This document shows positions 1 to 12,200 of a stretch of DNA of 64,000 nucleotides, piece by piece; positions within the stretch are counted from its first letter, which is position 1; the number at the start of each line of letters is the position of its first letter. Under the pieces are notes generated by a model. That model made no database searches. It was given only the letters and a program-made list of their open reading frames with translations, and had not been told where the DNA came from. The stretch is taken from NCBI RefSeq assembly GCF_009730915.1, contig NC_052489.1, positions 1,054,001-1,118,000 of the forward strand. Reading direction: 5' to 3'. The stretch is from Dioscorea cayenensis subsp. rotundata. Lineage: Eukaryota > Streptophyta > Magnoliopsida > Dioscoreales > Dioscoreaceae. The position numbers were made by a program, and so were the translations under genes.

Positions 1-4
1 ATAC

Positions 5-383
5 CTTGGATGGCCGCAGCCAGAAATGGGTGATTGATGTCCTAAGAAAAACATTAAAAAACACAAGGCTTAAGTTCTTGTTTAGGTGGAGTTCCACATG
101 GTACATTCAAGTTCAACTATATGTCAACATCTTGGATTTTTAGCTTTTAAGAAGAAAGATGAATGTGGCTTACAAGATTCAGCACAGACGACTGTCCCCA
201 TGGGCACTGATTATAGTTGCACTTTTCAGGAGGCCACCAATCAATAGTAGCACAAACGAAATGCTCATTAGTTTCAGCTACAGAAACAGAGCCCTTGACT
301 ATGATCGAAACATTTGTAGATTCTAGAGCTAGAATCCCATAGCCAGAGGCGAAAAACAAAAGCAGTGGAAGCCAAAAGCCCAT
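5..383 (-). CDS. Heparanase-like protein (glycoside hydrolase family 79), 5' end only
   Basis: The first two coding exons are visible: 174-383, starting at the ATG at 383, and a 37-nt exon at 5-41. The gene continues beyond the left edge. The first exon encodes a hydrophobic secretory signal peptide of about 19 residues, then the GH79 N-terminal signature around IDWWPPEKCNYNQCPWG and SSVLNL. The next exon continues it as DINHPFLAAAIQ. Exon 1 ends in a clean GTAAG donor; exon 2 has a TTTTCTTAG acceptor and a GTAT donor. Plant heparanase-like proteins are secreted or membrane-associated endo-beta-glucuronidases of cell-wall arabinogalactan proteins (family knowledge). Catalytic glutamates lie outside the window. 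The leader is probably split: a CGACAAG|GTAA donor at 1354/1353 suggests a 5'UTR exon near 1354-1480 and a roughly 960-bp leader intron ending just before the ATG. The family call is confident; the leader intron is inferred. Confidence 0.85.
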
Positions 384-1500
384 CCTCTCTGTCAGATCTT
401 TCCATCACCAAGTAAAATATGCACAAACAGATAGAATATGATAAGAATATGTAAAATTCAAACTCAGAAGTACAGAAAAAAAAATGAAAGAATTGAGGCA
501 AAATGAGCACGGACAATTGAAAAAGAGTTCGTCTAAACTAAACCGGTGAAATATTAGTCTGTTTGATAGCACCATTATCTAAGGACTGATTGATCATGCC
601 TTGAGTGAAAGGTGGTCTATCATCAACCAAAAGAAAGATACTTTGCTTTATTTTCCTTTGAATCTAAGATAGCACAGAACTAAAGCTGCCACCATTACCA
701 TTACCTGAATTACCACTAAAATATCACCCAAATATAATGATCTACTGAAAGAAAAACATGGGAAGAAAAGACAGCCCTTTCAAATCATCAAACATTTTTA
801 TGGCAAAACTGTTCTCATTCTCAAAGAAATGCAACATCTTAATAATAAGGATAAGTAAACATAAACGTTACACATATCATTTTTCATAACTTCCAAAAAC
901 CAAATCAATTCAGTAAAGCTTGGAACAATATTTCATTGCAAAACACTACAAATTTCAGGCAAGAAACAAAGCACAATTGAACTAAAAATCTTCAGAACAA
1001 AAAATGGAGGAACCTCACCAAACCTTAAAACCCAAAATTCTAAAGCCATCATACAATTAACACAAAGAAACTTAAGAGCTCTGCATTTCCACAAAATTCC
1101 TTCGTAGCATTCCATTAATCCAACGATGCAATGCAAGGGGAAAAGGTCTAAACTTTCTTCATTAGAATCAGAAAAATGAAACCAAAACAAGCTGGAATCC
1201 TCACCCAAATACTCCACAGAAAAATCAAAGCGAAAAACGGCAATTTAAGCAAAAAGGTGAGATTTTTCTCCCAGATCTCCACTCCAACTTCTCCAAAGAC
1301 GAGCAGAAACAATATAGTCTCACTCAAAGACAATGAATTGTGGAGAGATTTACCTTGTCGAGCTGAAATTCTACGAATATTGCGGCAATTTACGCTTTAT
1401 TCGTCCAAATCCAGCATAGTTCCAGGCTTCCAGCTCTGTGCTCTCACTGCAGTGAAACTAGAAAAACTTCGGATTATTAGCGTTTTTTTTTTGTGATATT
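384..1500 (-). other. Probable 5'UTR exon and leader intron of the heparanase-like gene
   Basis: No convincing coding sequence is seen on either strand. On the minus strand a GTAAAT donor at 1353 follows CGACAAG, and GATCTGACAG near 395-404 can serve as acceptor a few bases before the start codon. The short open frames here are low-complexity and lack family resemblance. Confidence 0.45.
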
Positions 1501-2180
1501 TCAATTACAACCTCAAAAATCAGATTTATTTAATATTAATCCAAACAGTTTATTATCTCCTTTTTCTTTTCTTAAAAAAAACTTTTTTAAATATAAATAA
1601 ATAAAAAACAACAAAATTTATCTACAGACTTATCCGCAACTTTAAAGTTGAAAAAGGAAAATAAAAAAAAATTATGATACAAAAAGAAAAAAAAAAAAAG
1701 AAAATCTCATAAACCAACATATCAACATATGAAAAATTAATAATTATTATACATTTAATAGTTTTAATATCTGAAAAGTTTTTTTTTTATCAACCACATT
1801 AAGTAAATTTTTATTTCATTTTTTTTTTATGTGAATCAATCAATATATGACATTTGGCACCAAAGTGGATCATACAAGTCCTCTCACATATTCATGGCCT
1901 TGATTTTTTTTTTTTTAATGTTATTATTATTTTCTGGGACTTATGAGTTATACGTCTGAGATACTCTCAGAGTCCAATAAAAAAGATAGATTTTTTAACA
2001 GTAATTTTTCATATCATTATTCAAACTAAAAATTATTTTTCATAATTGATCTAAATGTCTACAACTTGAACTAACCCCACTAATAATATCATCTTGTTTT
2101 TATTTTAAAATGTAACAAAACAATCTTCACACAAAAATTTTCAAAGTTTTAAAGAGAAATAAATAAAATATTAAAATTTT
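1500..2180. other. AT-rich spacer
   Basis: Between the heparanase-like leader and the SINE-like array. It contains A and T homopolymer runs and no open frame of note on either strand. I see no further structure. Confidence 0.6.
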
Positions 2181-2860
2181 TGAAACAAAATTATCTACCA
2201 ACTTTTTGATTTATTAACACTGAATTTTTTAGGTAAGGTATTTGTATTTTTGTTGAGAGAAGAGGTTTAAACCTCAGCTCATAAGTTAAAAACTTTGAAG
2301 CAAGATAATTTTAATCTAGTCAACGATATCTTGATTTATTGCTACTGGTTCTTTTTATGTAGGGGTATTTGTGTTTTTGATGAAGCAATTAAACCTCAAC
2401 TCATATAAAATAAACCTTTAAAATAAGATGATTTTAATCTAATAAATAATTTTTTAGTTTATTGACATTGGTTCTTTTATATGATATAAGATATTCATGT
2501 TTGTACCAAGAGAAGGGGTTTAAACCTCAGCTCACTTAAAAGTAAACTTTTGGCCAATGACCATTTGGTCTATTGGCATCGGGTCTCTTACGTAGAGTGT
2601 TTGCCTCGAGTGTTGAGTTTGGCTCCCCGAGTTCGATCCCTATCTCGCGCAAGGTGAGGGCATGATTCGCGGTGAGCGTTGCTCCCCCACGTGTTCGTCC
2701 TTGGGTTCTTGTCGCTTTCTCAAAAACTTTTTGAAGTGAAATAATTTTAATTTAGCCAACGAACTTTTAATTTATTAGCATTAAAACTTTTGTAGGATAT
2801 TTGTATTTTTAAAGCAAGATGGGTTTAAACCTCAGCTCACAAAAATGAGGGAGTATGTGT
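2180..2860 (+). repeat. Tandem array of tRNA-derived SINE-like units (about five units of 100-200 bp)
   Basis: Units lie at about 2190-2310, 2311-2435, 2436-2550, 2551-2747 and 2748-2850. Each has an A-box-like segment (TTGATTTATTGCTACTGG or TGGTCTATTGGCATCGGG), then a GTATTTGTRTTTTTG spacer, then a B-box-like segment, then AACTTTTGAAGYRARATAATTTTAAT leading into the next unit. In four units the B-box position reads GGTTTAAACCTCAGCTCA or a close variant. The fourth, better kept unit reads GAGTTCGATCCC at 2629-2640 and has a perfect A box TGGTCTATTGG at 2566-2576. The alternation suggests head-to-tail multimerisation of one pol III-derived element and decay of most copies. A related copy lies near 61780-62035 on the other strand. 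No open frame is present. Confidence 0.6.
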
Positions 2861-3005
2861 TTTAAAGATAATAACTCCACGCTTGTGTACTTCCGGTTTA
2901 TCGGCATTCCATTAAAAAAAAAAAAAAATTGATAAAAATTCAAACGGTTCAGATCACACTTCAACTCTCCAATCAAGCACTACAAGTCTTAATCCATCCA
3001 CTCGT

Positions 3006-3013
3006 TTCGCGAA
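3006..3013 (+). promoter_or_regulatory. Candidate heat-shock element core upstream of plastid ClpB
   Basis: TTCGCGAA gives two inverted nGAAn pentamers about 190 bp before the ATG. Plant ClpB genes are known HSF targets. A third perfect pentamer is not adjacent; GAA-containing segments follow at about 3038-3075. This is suggestive only. Confidence 0.3.
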
Positions 3014-3194
3014 CACTCTTTGTTTTATCGTTTTATAGAAAGAACAGTCTCAAAGCTCAAAGAACCTCCCAGAAACACCCCTCCCTGTTTTCTTATCTAT
3101 CCCTCTAAATTCTCTCTTGGTCCTCATACTTTCGCGGTATTACTCACACACCCCTCGCCGGAGAACTCGAAAACTCTCGCTTGAAAACGCTCCC

Positions 3195-6100
3195 ATGGCG
3201 ACCACCGTCACTGCCCACCACCTTGGGATCCTCCCCTCGCGATCTAATAGCGCTAATGGAGGCCGTTTTCTCCCTCTGCCATCGTTGGCTCTCCATTCTA
3301 AGAGGATGAGATCGGGGCAATCCCTGAAGGCGCTCACTTGGTCGGGGAGCTTCGGTAGGGTTGATGCTGTGCTGTCGAAGAGGCCTGGGAGATTTGGGAG
3401 TCGTTCCAGATCGAGTTTGATCCGTTGCCTGGCGTCGAGTGATGGGAGGGTATTCTTTGCTTCTCTTGTTCTCTTGTGGATTTCTTTTTGTTATGCATTA
3501 TAAAGGTTGAATTTTTAGTTATAATTCAAGAGATTACGAAAATGAGAAGCATGTAACTGAATTCAGTGTTGTTAACCTGAGTTGAAGAAGGATGATGGAT
3601 TATAAGAAAAAAATGAAGAGTTTTTGATTGATTTATAAGTCTCAAAGTGGAATTTGTATGGAAGATGTCTTTTTTTTTGGGGGGGAGAATTCATGAATTT
3701 CATGAGATGTTGATTTTGCATTGCTTGTATGCTTTATAGATTACTCAACAAGAGTTCACTGAGATGGCTTGGCAAGCGATTGTGGCATCTCCTGAAGTTG
3801 CAAAAGAGAGTAAGCACCAGATTGTTGAGACAGAACATCTGATGAAGGCATTGCTGGAGCAAAAGAATGGGCTTGCTCGGCGCATTTTTTCCAAGGCAGG
3901 AGTAGATAATACCCGGCTTCTAGATGCCACTGACAAGTACATCCAGAGGCAGCCTAAGGTTTGTTATAATGTGTCATATCTTCATAGTTCATATGTTCTG
4001 ATACTGGTTATCCTATTTTGGTGATCTATGCTCTTTAGCTGTTTTCCTTGATTTGCAAAGATTGTTCTTTGGGAATATGTGCTGACAGAAAAATTTCTTG
4101 TTTCATATTGTGCATTCCTTCTATAAAAGATGCGCTAGAAATTCACTGCTGTGTTTCTTTTGGAGTGGTTTAAGTTAGTTTTGATCTTAAAAGATGTTCT
4201 AAGACCATTGTCATTGCTGTTCAAGTGTTAGTTTATCAGATGTGAATTCAGGCAGGTGATTTCTGATGTGGCTTCAACTTGAAGTTTGTATAATACAGTG
4301 GCTTAACTAGAGTCAACTACTTGTATATTTTGTCATGAATTTGTGATTTGTGCAGCATTCCAACCATGCTGCTCAGGATGGTTTTATTTTGATGTTCAAC
4401 TGAGGAGAAATTACTGATAGAATGGCTTGAAGACTAAGTTATTTTTTGAAACATTTTAGGTCCTGGGTGAGAGTGCTGGTTCTATGCTAGGACGAGATTT
4501 GGAAGCGCTGATTCAACGAGGAAGGGATTATAAGAAAGAGTATGGTGACTCGTATGTTTCAGTGGAGCATTTAGTACTCGGTTTTGTGGAAGATCGGCGG
4601 TTTGGTAAGCAACTGTTTAAGGATTTTCGGATTACCCTTGAGGCCCTAAAATCTGCCATACAAGCTATAAGAGGGCGCCAAAATGTTATTGACCAAGGTA
4701 TGATGGATTGATGAGTTATTATTATTATTATTTTAATTATTGGGAAAAAGGCATTGATAACTGCATCTGCATAGTCTGCAAGTTTCATTTGCGTATCTTC
4801 TCTGCTTCATCCTATGAAAGGTTGAGCAGACTATCATATGTAAATTTTCATGCCATAGTTGCAACGAGCATATTGCACTCTAATGACTCGCCCTGCACCC
4901 AACTTTTTTTTTATTTAATTTTTTAAATTAAAAAAAATTACTTACTTGAATGAATAATAACAGATCCAGAGGGCAAATATGAAGCCTTGGAAAAGTATGG
5001 GAAGGATCTGACAGCTATGGCTCGGGAAGGGAAGCTTGATCCTGTTATAGGCAGGGATGATGAGATACGACGATGCATACAAATTCTATCAAGGAGAACC
5101 AAGAACAATCCTGTTTTAATTGGTGAACCTGGTGTGGGCAAAACTGCTATTTGTGAAGGGTAAGTAGAAAAGGCTGTCATTTGTACAAAATACATTTTTC
5201 CAATTTTGGATGCTCTCTCAATCTTGTTCAGCACAAATCCTGATGCCAAGTTCATTTTTAAACAGGCTTGCTCAAAGAATAATGGAAGGGGATGTTCCTC
5301 AAGCTCTTATGAACCGGAGGGTAGGTACTCATTGAACATTTAAAGTTTCGAGAGCTAAACATCAAGTTACTTTAATATTTTACATTGAGAATGAAATAGA
5401 AACTTGACCATTGCTGAATCATACTCTATTTTCACTTGTAATTACAAATCACACATTTTTTTATGAATATCAGGAGCTGCTTCCATTTAGGTAATAGGAC
5501 TTATAGTCCATCTACTTCAATAGTTATTAACTGATTCATACTCAGTGGAATTTTGGCATTTCATTTAATTGAAATCTTGGAGTTTTGAATTTTTTTTCCC
5601 TTTTTTGTTTTCATAATACATTCATTTTCATATTCGATCACTTTCATGATGATGTTTGCGATGTGTCATGATGATATTTGACATTGTGCTTCACTTGGTC
5701 TATTACAGTTAGTTTCTTTAGACATGGGTGCACTGATTGCTGGAGCAAAGTATCGTGGAGAATTTGAGGATCGATTGAAGGCTGTGCTTAGGGAAGTTAC
5801 TGAATCAGATGGGCAGATAATCCTTTTCATTGATGAAATTCACACCGTTGTTGGAGCAGGTATGTCTTCCCAAACTTGTTCCATTTTTAGATTGCTGTAA
5901 TTCATACCTGAATCATAGGAAGAGTCCTCTGAGCTCTACCTTTTTTTGAGCATTCTTCGGGCTGTTTCTTGAGAAACTGATCAGGGTCTATAAATATCTG
6001 TGTTTAGGTGCCACAAATGGTGCTATGGATGCTGGAAATCTCTTGAAGCCTATGCTGGGTCGAGGAGAGTTACGGTGTATTGGGGCAACAACACTAGATG

Positions 6101-8293
6101 AATACCGCAAATATATCGAGAAGGATCCTGCCCTGGAACGTCGTTTCCAGCAGGTTTATGTTGACCAACCTTCAGTTGAAGACACAATTTCCATATTGCG
6201 TGGATTGCGTGAGAGATATGAGCTCCACCATGGGGTTCGTATTTCTGATGGTGCCCTTGTGGGAGCTGCGCTACTTTCAGATCGTTATATCAGCGGTCGT
6301 TTCTTACCGGACAAAGGTACCATATTGACATACATGTGTATGATGAGTCTAAAATAATTTTCAGATGTTGTTTTGCTCTTCTGAATTAATATACAGCATT
6401 GAATTTTCGCCTTATCTACACTTGGTTTTTGCAGCCATTGATTTGATTGATGAGGCAGCAGCAAAATTGAAAATGGAGATCACATCTAAACCAACAGCTT
6501 TAGATGAAATCAACCGAACTGTTCTCAAGCTTGAGATGGAGCGTCTCTCCTTAACAAATGATACAGACAAATCTTCAAAAGATAGGCTAGCTCGTCTTGA
6601 GGCAGAGTTAGCTCTGCTAAAGGAGAAGCAAGCCCAATTGACGGAACAGTGGGAGAATGAAAAGTCAGTAATGACAAAGATTCAATCTATTAAAGAAGAG
6701 GTACAGTGCACTCTTCTTCATGAACACAAAATAACTACCTGTGGATCTTAACATTTCAATTATTAAAAGACAACCATCACCTACTGACTACCTCCAATGT
6801 TGATATTCGAAAGAATATATTTATCTGGCAGATAGTATCCTCTTTTGGATTTTTTTTTTTCTCTTATGAGAAGGAAATTCTGGAATCTAAGACTAATGCC
6901 TAGTTTGATATTCTTATGGGATTTTGGTTACTGATTTTCTTTGTTTCAGATTGACAGGGTGAATCTTGAGATTCAGCAGGCTGAGCGGGAATACGATCTT
7001 AACCGGGCAGCTGAATTGAAGTATGGCAGCCTTAATACTTTGCAGCGGCAACTTCAAGAAGCAGAGAAAGAATTGAATGAGTATCAAAATTCAGGGAAGT
7101 CGATGCTTCGGGAAGAGGTAACTGCAGATGATATTGCAGAAATAGTAAGCAAATGGACAGGCATCCCTGTTTCTAAACTGAAGCAATCAGATAGAGAAAA
7201 GCTGTTACATTTGGAAGAAGAGCTGCACAAACGTGTTGTCGGTCAAGAACCAGCGGTGAGAGCAGTGGCTGAGGCCATTCAGCGGTCCAGAGCTGGTCTC
7301 TCTGATCCCCACCGTCCTATAGCCAGTTTCATGTTCATGGGTCCTACAGGAGTAGGCAAAACAGAGCTGGCCAAAGCTCTAGCTTCCTATTTGTTCAATA
7401 CTGAAGAAGCTCTTGTTAGGATTGACATGAGTGAGTATATGGAAAAACATGCTGTCTCAAGATTAATTGGGGCCCCACCAGGCTACGTTGGATACGAGGA
7501 AGGCGGACAACTGACAGAAATAGTTCGGCGGAGGCCTTATGCCGTAATTCTGTTCGATGAGATCGAAAAAGCTCATGCTGATGTATTTAATGTCTTCCTC
7601 CAGATCCTTGATGATGGCAGAGTCACAGATTCACAAGGTCGAACAGTAAGCTTCACGAATTCAGTCATTATCATGACATCAAACGTGGGCTCGCACTACA
7701 TATTAAACTTGGATGACGACTCGAGTGATTCCTCCTATGAGACTATTAAGCAAAGGGTGTTGGAGGCTGCTAGATCAGTATTCCGCCCTGAGTTTATGAA
7801 TCGAGTAGATGAATATATTGTTTTCCGTCCACTAGACCGGGAACAAATAAACACAATCGTCAGGCTACAGGTAAATCTACTAAACTTCAGTTCCGACTTT
7901 GCTGTTAGTCCAAATACTTGATCTCACCATGACTTACCTCTTTTCATGCATGTGTATCAGTTGGAAAGAGTCCAAGCCCGACTTGCAGATAGGAAGATCA
8001 AGGTTAAAGTCACTATTCCGGCGGTCGAGCTCCTGGGAAATCTTGGGTATGATCCCAACTATGGAGCACGACCGGTAAAGCGTGTCATCCAGCAGAATGT
8101 GGAGACCGAAATTGCCAAAGGCATTCTCAGAGGAGATTTCAAAGATGAAGATGTAATCTTGGTGGACACAGAAGTTACAGGCTTCTCCAATGGACAACTT
8201 CCTCAGGAGAAACTAATTTTCAAGAAATTGAGTTCAGGTTCTTCAGATACATCTTCTGCACCAGAGCAGTCTGCAGTCTTGCCAAGCATCTAA
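3195..8293 (+). CDS. CLPB3: Chaperone protein ClpB, chloroplastic (HSP100 disaggregase), complete
   Basis: Coding exons: 3195-3449, 3740-3958, 4460-4697, 4964-5159, 5266-5320, 5709-5859, 6008-6316, 6435-6700, 6950-7870, 7961-8293; all junctions are GT-AG and the frame stays open for 980 aa. The ATG at 3195 opens a Ser/Arg-rich transit peptide of about 80 residues ending near RCLASSDGR, after which the mature sequence [11 protein letters not shown] matches plastid ClpB. Two Clp N repeats follow. AAA1 has Walker A GEPGVGKT (about residues 291-298) and Walker B ILFIDE. A coiled-coil M domain (about 480-620) carries [13 protein letters not shown]-type helices. AAA2 has GPTGVGKT (about 694-701) and the GYVGYEEGG pore loop. 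The protein is an ATP-driven hexamer that, with stromal Hsp70, solubilises aggregates; it matters for plastid development and heat tolerance. It ends in a Ser-rich tail after [10 protein letters not shown]. An in-frame ATG at 3117 is less likely because it would put an unusual extension before the transit peptide. A heat-shock-like element sits upstream. Confidence 0.97.
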
Positions 8294-8517
8294 TCTTCCT
8301 TGTTTCATCTATTGCTAAATAGTTGAAAACTTCAATGTGTTACAACAACTACTATTAAATGTATAGAGTATTGTTTTTTAATCTGAATTTTGCAGGGATT
8401 CATTTTAAGTTTTCATAGAATGGTCACAATGTTACTGTTTCTCAAGGTGGTTCTCTGTACCCTCTATGTTTACAGATAACTCCCTCAAAGTTAGTTTAAT
8501 TGGTTTTGGTGGATGCT

Positions 8518-8549
<32 letters not shown>

Positions 8550-9259
8550 TGTGGTTACGAGCCCTTTGGTGAGGATTATATTGTGCTTGTATAGTAATGA
8601 GCCAAGTGGTGAAAATAAAAAAAGTTAAAAAAATTAAAAAAAAATTATATATATATATATATATATATACATCTTACTTAAAAAACAGGGATTTTGGAAA
8701 AGTGAGGGTTTGGTAAGCAATAATTTTGAACTTTGGAAGGGGGGGGATAAGAAAAATCCCTAGAAAATTGAGTAGTGAAACCTGCCGCTCCGCCAGCATA
8801 TAAAAGTTCTCACCTTTTTCGACGCAATGCTCTGGATTTCTGAAGAGATCCTGCAATGCGATCCCCAAAATCGATTCTTTTCTTTGGTTTTTTCACTGTT
8901 TATGGTTGATTCTTCATTCCTATTCTTCTTATTGATCTCGATGAGGTGTTCGTCCTGATTTAGGGTTTTTCTTGGTTATAATTTTTTATGATGCTAATTG
9001 CAAATGCGACCTTTTTTTTTTCTCCCATATTTGAAGCATAATTCCGTTGATTGACGGCATTGTTGATCGATTGGGAGCGATTTTTCATTATGAGAAATAT
9101 CTATGAAAAATGCCTGGGTTTTATGGAGAACTTTAGGGTTTTTGTCCGAACAACTGTTAATTTTGATTGAGTTTGTGGAAAAAAAACTGATGGGATTTTG
9201 TTAAAGATGTGAAATTTTGATCCGTTAAGGACGATTTGCTCGTTGATGGTTGAGTGGAT
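8294..9259. other. Spacer: ClpB 3'UTR, AT inverted repeat, SCAPER leader
   Basis: It holds the ClpB 3'UTR, then two TA microsatellites (8518-8541 and 8645-8669) that face each other as TATATA-T10 and A9-TTATATA. The second part, from about 8800, is probably the leader of the next gene. No coding sequence is seen. Confidence 0.5.
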
Positions 9260-12200
9260 ATGGAAAACGGCGGAGAAACTGGAGATGATCAGGGTTCGGG
9301 TTGGTTTGAAGTGAAAAAGGTACGTTCTTTCATCCATTGTTCTCTCCCTTAGCTGAGCTTATGGAAATGACTGATTTATTTATATGAACATGAAAATTTG
9401 TGCAATCAATGATGATCGAAAAAAGAACCAATTGCGCTTGATATTTGCCTCAGCTGAATTTGAGAGAGTCCAAGAAAAACTTGAATTTCTAGGGTTTTTG
9501 TGCTTTCTAACTATTCAAATCACGATTGTTAAGCTTGCTCTGGTATAGATTGAGCTGACGATATTCATTGTTGATTTCTTGTGTTTGGTGCAGAAGAACA
9601 GAACCAGTTCAAAGTTAGCCACCCAGAAGGTTTCTGGGGGATCTTCTTCCAAGGCTAACACTTATTTCGCGCGCAATCAAGTTTCTGATAATGATGAAGC
9701 CGGGAAGTTCCATGGCAGAAAGCCAGCACAACCTTTTAAATCAGGGTTTGTCTCCGCTGACGGTCCTGGCTTGCCCTTGGTAAAAGATGATGAAAGTGGA
9801 AAATCAGTTGATAAGGTGGCTGCCAACCAGGAGAATGAACCTCCCAGGAAGGATGCTTCTATGACTATGAAGGTTACGAATTTAGAAGGTGGTGTCAAGG
9901 ATTTCCAGGGAGTTTCTATAAAGAAGAGTGCAGATGATGTTGCTGTTCCCAAAATAAAGTGGGGCAATCTCGAGGATGAATGTTTATTAGTGCCTGGAAA
10001 TTCTGTGGTTTCAAGTATGTCTGTGAAACCTAAGCACAATGATGTAGATGTTAATTTACAAGTTTCACCCTCAACTCCACTTGTAGTGGATGAAACAATA
10101 AATGGATATCAAATTACAGAGCAGTTTCCCAGTGGAGTAGAGTCATCAGTTGGTGAGACTTCTATGGAAGATGTGGAGTTATTGAATTCCAATTCAGAAG
10201 GTGTTCTTAAAAACGTGACAAACCCTGGTGAATCTGACCCAATTGTTCTAGTTGAAGCTATTGGTAATCGTCTCTCCAAAATTGACGAAGAAGCTGAAAG
10301 TATGGCAGTTGAAAGGACTCATAATGCATCCATGATTGGATCTTCAGATATTACCAAAGAGTTTAATGTTCCTGAAAATGTTGGGAGTCAAGCTGATCCC
10401 GAAAGGAGCACTTTGCTTGAGCACCAAAAGAATAGTTTTGAAGATTCTGTTAGTGCTTCAGGTGGAGCTGCCGTCAAAGAGGGAAATGTTTTGCAGAATA
10501 GTTCAGTAGATGGGACTGAACTCGGAGAAAATGAGTCTGCAGAAAGTAAAGAAAGGTTCAGACAAAGACTCTGGTGTTTCCTTTTTGAAAATCTGAATAG
10601 GGCAGTTGATGAACTCTACCTTCTATGTGAGCTGGAATGTGATGTGGAACAGATGGATGAGGCTATTCTTGTTCTGGAAGAAGCTGCATCTGATTTCAGG
10701 GAGCTAAAGTCTAGAGTGGAACATTTTGATAGTATAAAAAGGTCCCCTTCTCAATCACCAAAAACTGGTACATCCCTTAGCTCAAAGACTGACCATCGCC
10801 GGCCCCATGCCCTCTCATGGGAGGTATAGTGCTAACTTTGTTACATATGTTATATAACATAACAATAGCCTTCCTCTTTCTATGCTCATGCTATGCTATA
10901 CTAATACTCCTGATGCAATAATGGAATGATGCTTCCTTGTAAGACTACATGGATAGGAATATATGTAACTACTGAAGAAGATCAAGGTTTTTCATGCACA
11001 TGAAAACACTCATATTTAGTCGTTAGCTAACTCAATTTTCAAGTTTCATGCTAAAGTATAGAAACATTGAAGTCTATCACTGTTGTCCAGGTTCGCAGAA
11101 TGACAAATTCTCCTCACAGGGCAGAAATACTATCTTCTTCACTGGAAGCCTTCAAGAAAATTCAAATGGAAAGAGCCGGGATGCTGGCTAGAGATGATGT
11201 GAAGGCAAGTTCTGCTCATACATCTAGTCTTGAAATCCCTATAGGACCTTACAGGACTTCACCAAAAGCAAGTGATGAAGTGGCCACTGAACATCAGATG
11301 CAATCAGAAAAGCAAGCTGGAGTTTTGGATTCTGATCAAGGATTAATTATTACAAAGAAGCAGAATGTATATATGTCCAATCAAAGCAGAGCAAATACAG
11401 CAGTAAAGGAATGCATGACTCCAGAAAGCCTTTTGGCTTCTGTTTCTGGTAAGTCTAAAAGAGAACCTTTGGAGCCAATTTCTGAAACTCAGAAAGAGTT
11501 GTATAAGAGAGATAAGCTGCCAGTTGAAAATAGGTTACACAAACAATCAAAGACCACAGATGTGGTGAAAAGGCCAAGTTCTCTTACTGATAAGGAGAAG
11601 GAAAAGGAGAAGGAGAAGCGAAATTCAGCCCCATGGAAGTCCATGGATGCTTGGAAGGAGAAAAGGAATTGGGAGGACATACTTAAATCTCCAATGAGGA
11701 CTTCATCTCGGGTTTCTCATTCACCTGGCATGAGCAGAAAAGGTCAAGAGCGTGCTCGTGTCTTGCGTGACAAATTGATGTCCCCAGAAAAAAGAAAGAA
11801 AACTGCTCTAGATATGAAGAGAGAAGCTGAAGAAAAGCATGCTCGAGCAATGAGAATAAGAAACCAACTTGAAAATGAGAGGATGCAGAGGCTACAACGG
11901 ACATCAGAGAAAGTTAACCGTGTCAATGAATGGCAGGCTGTTAGGAGTTTAAAATTGCGTGAAGGAATGTATGCTCGCCATCAGCGCAGTGAATCCCGTC
12001 ATGAAGCATATCTGGCTCAAGTTGCAAAAAGAGCTGGTGATGAAAGCAGTAAGGTCAATGAAGTTCGTTTCATCACTTCATTGAATGAAGAGAATAAAAA
12101 GCTGATGCTTCGTCAAAAGCTTCATGATTCGGAAATGAGGAGAGCTGAAAAATTGCAGGTGATAAGAACAAAACAAAAGGAAGATACAGCCAGAGAAGAA

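Noticed and set aside
2566-2640. A functional tRNA gene at 2566-2640
   Set aside because: A and B boxes are present, but their spacing and the flanking sequence do not allow a cloverleaf acceptor stem; the SINE-like array explains it.
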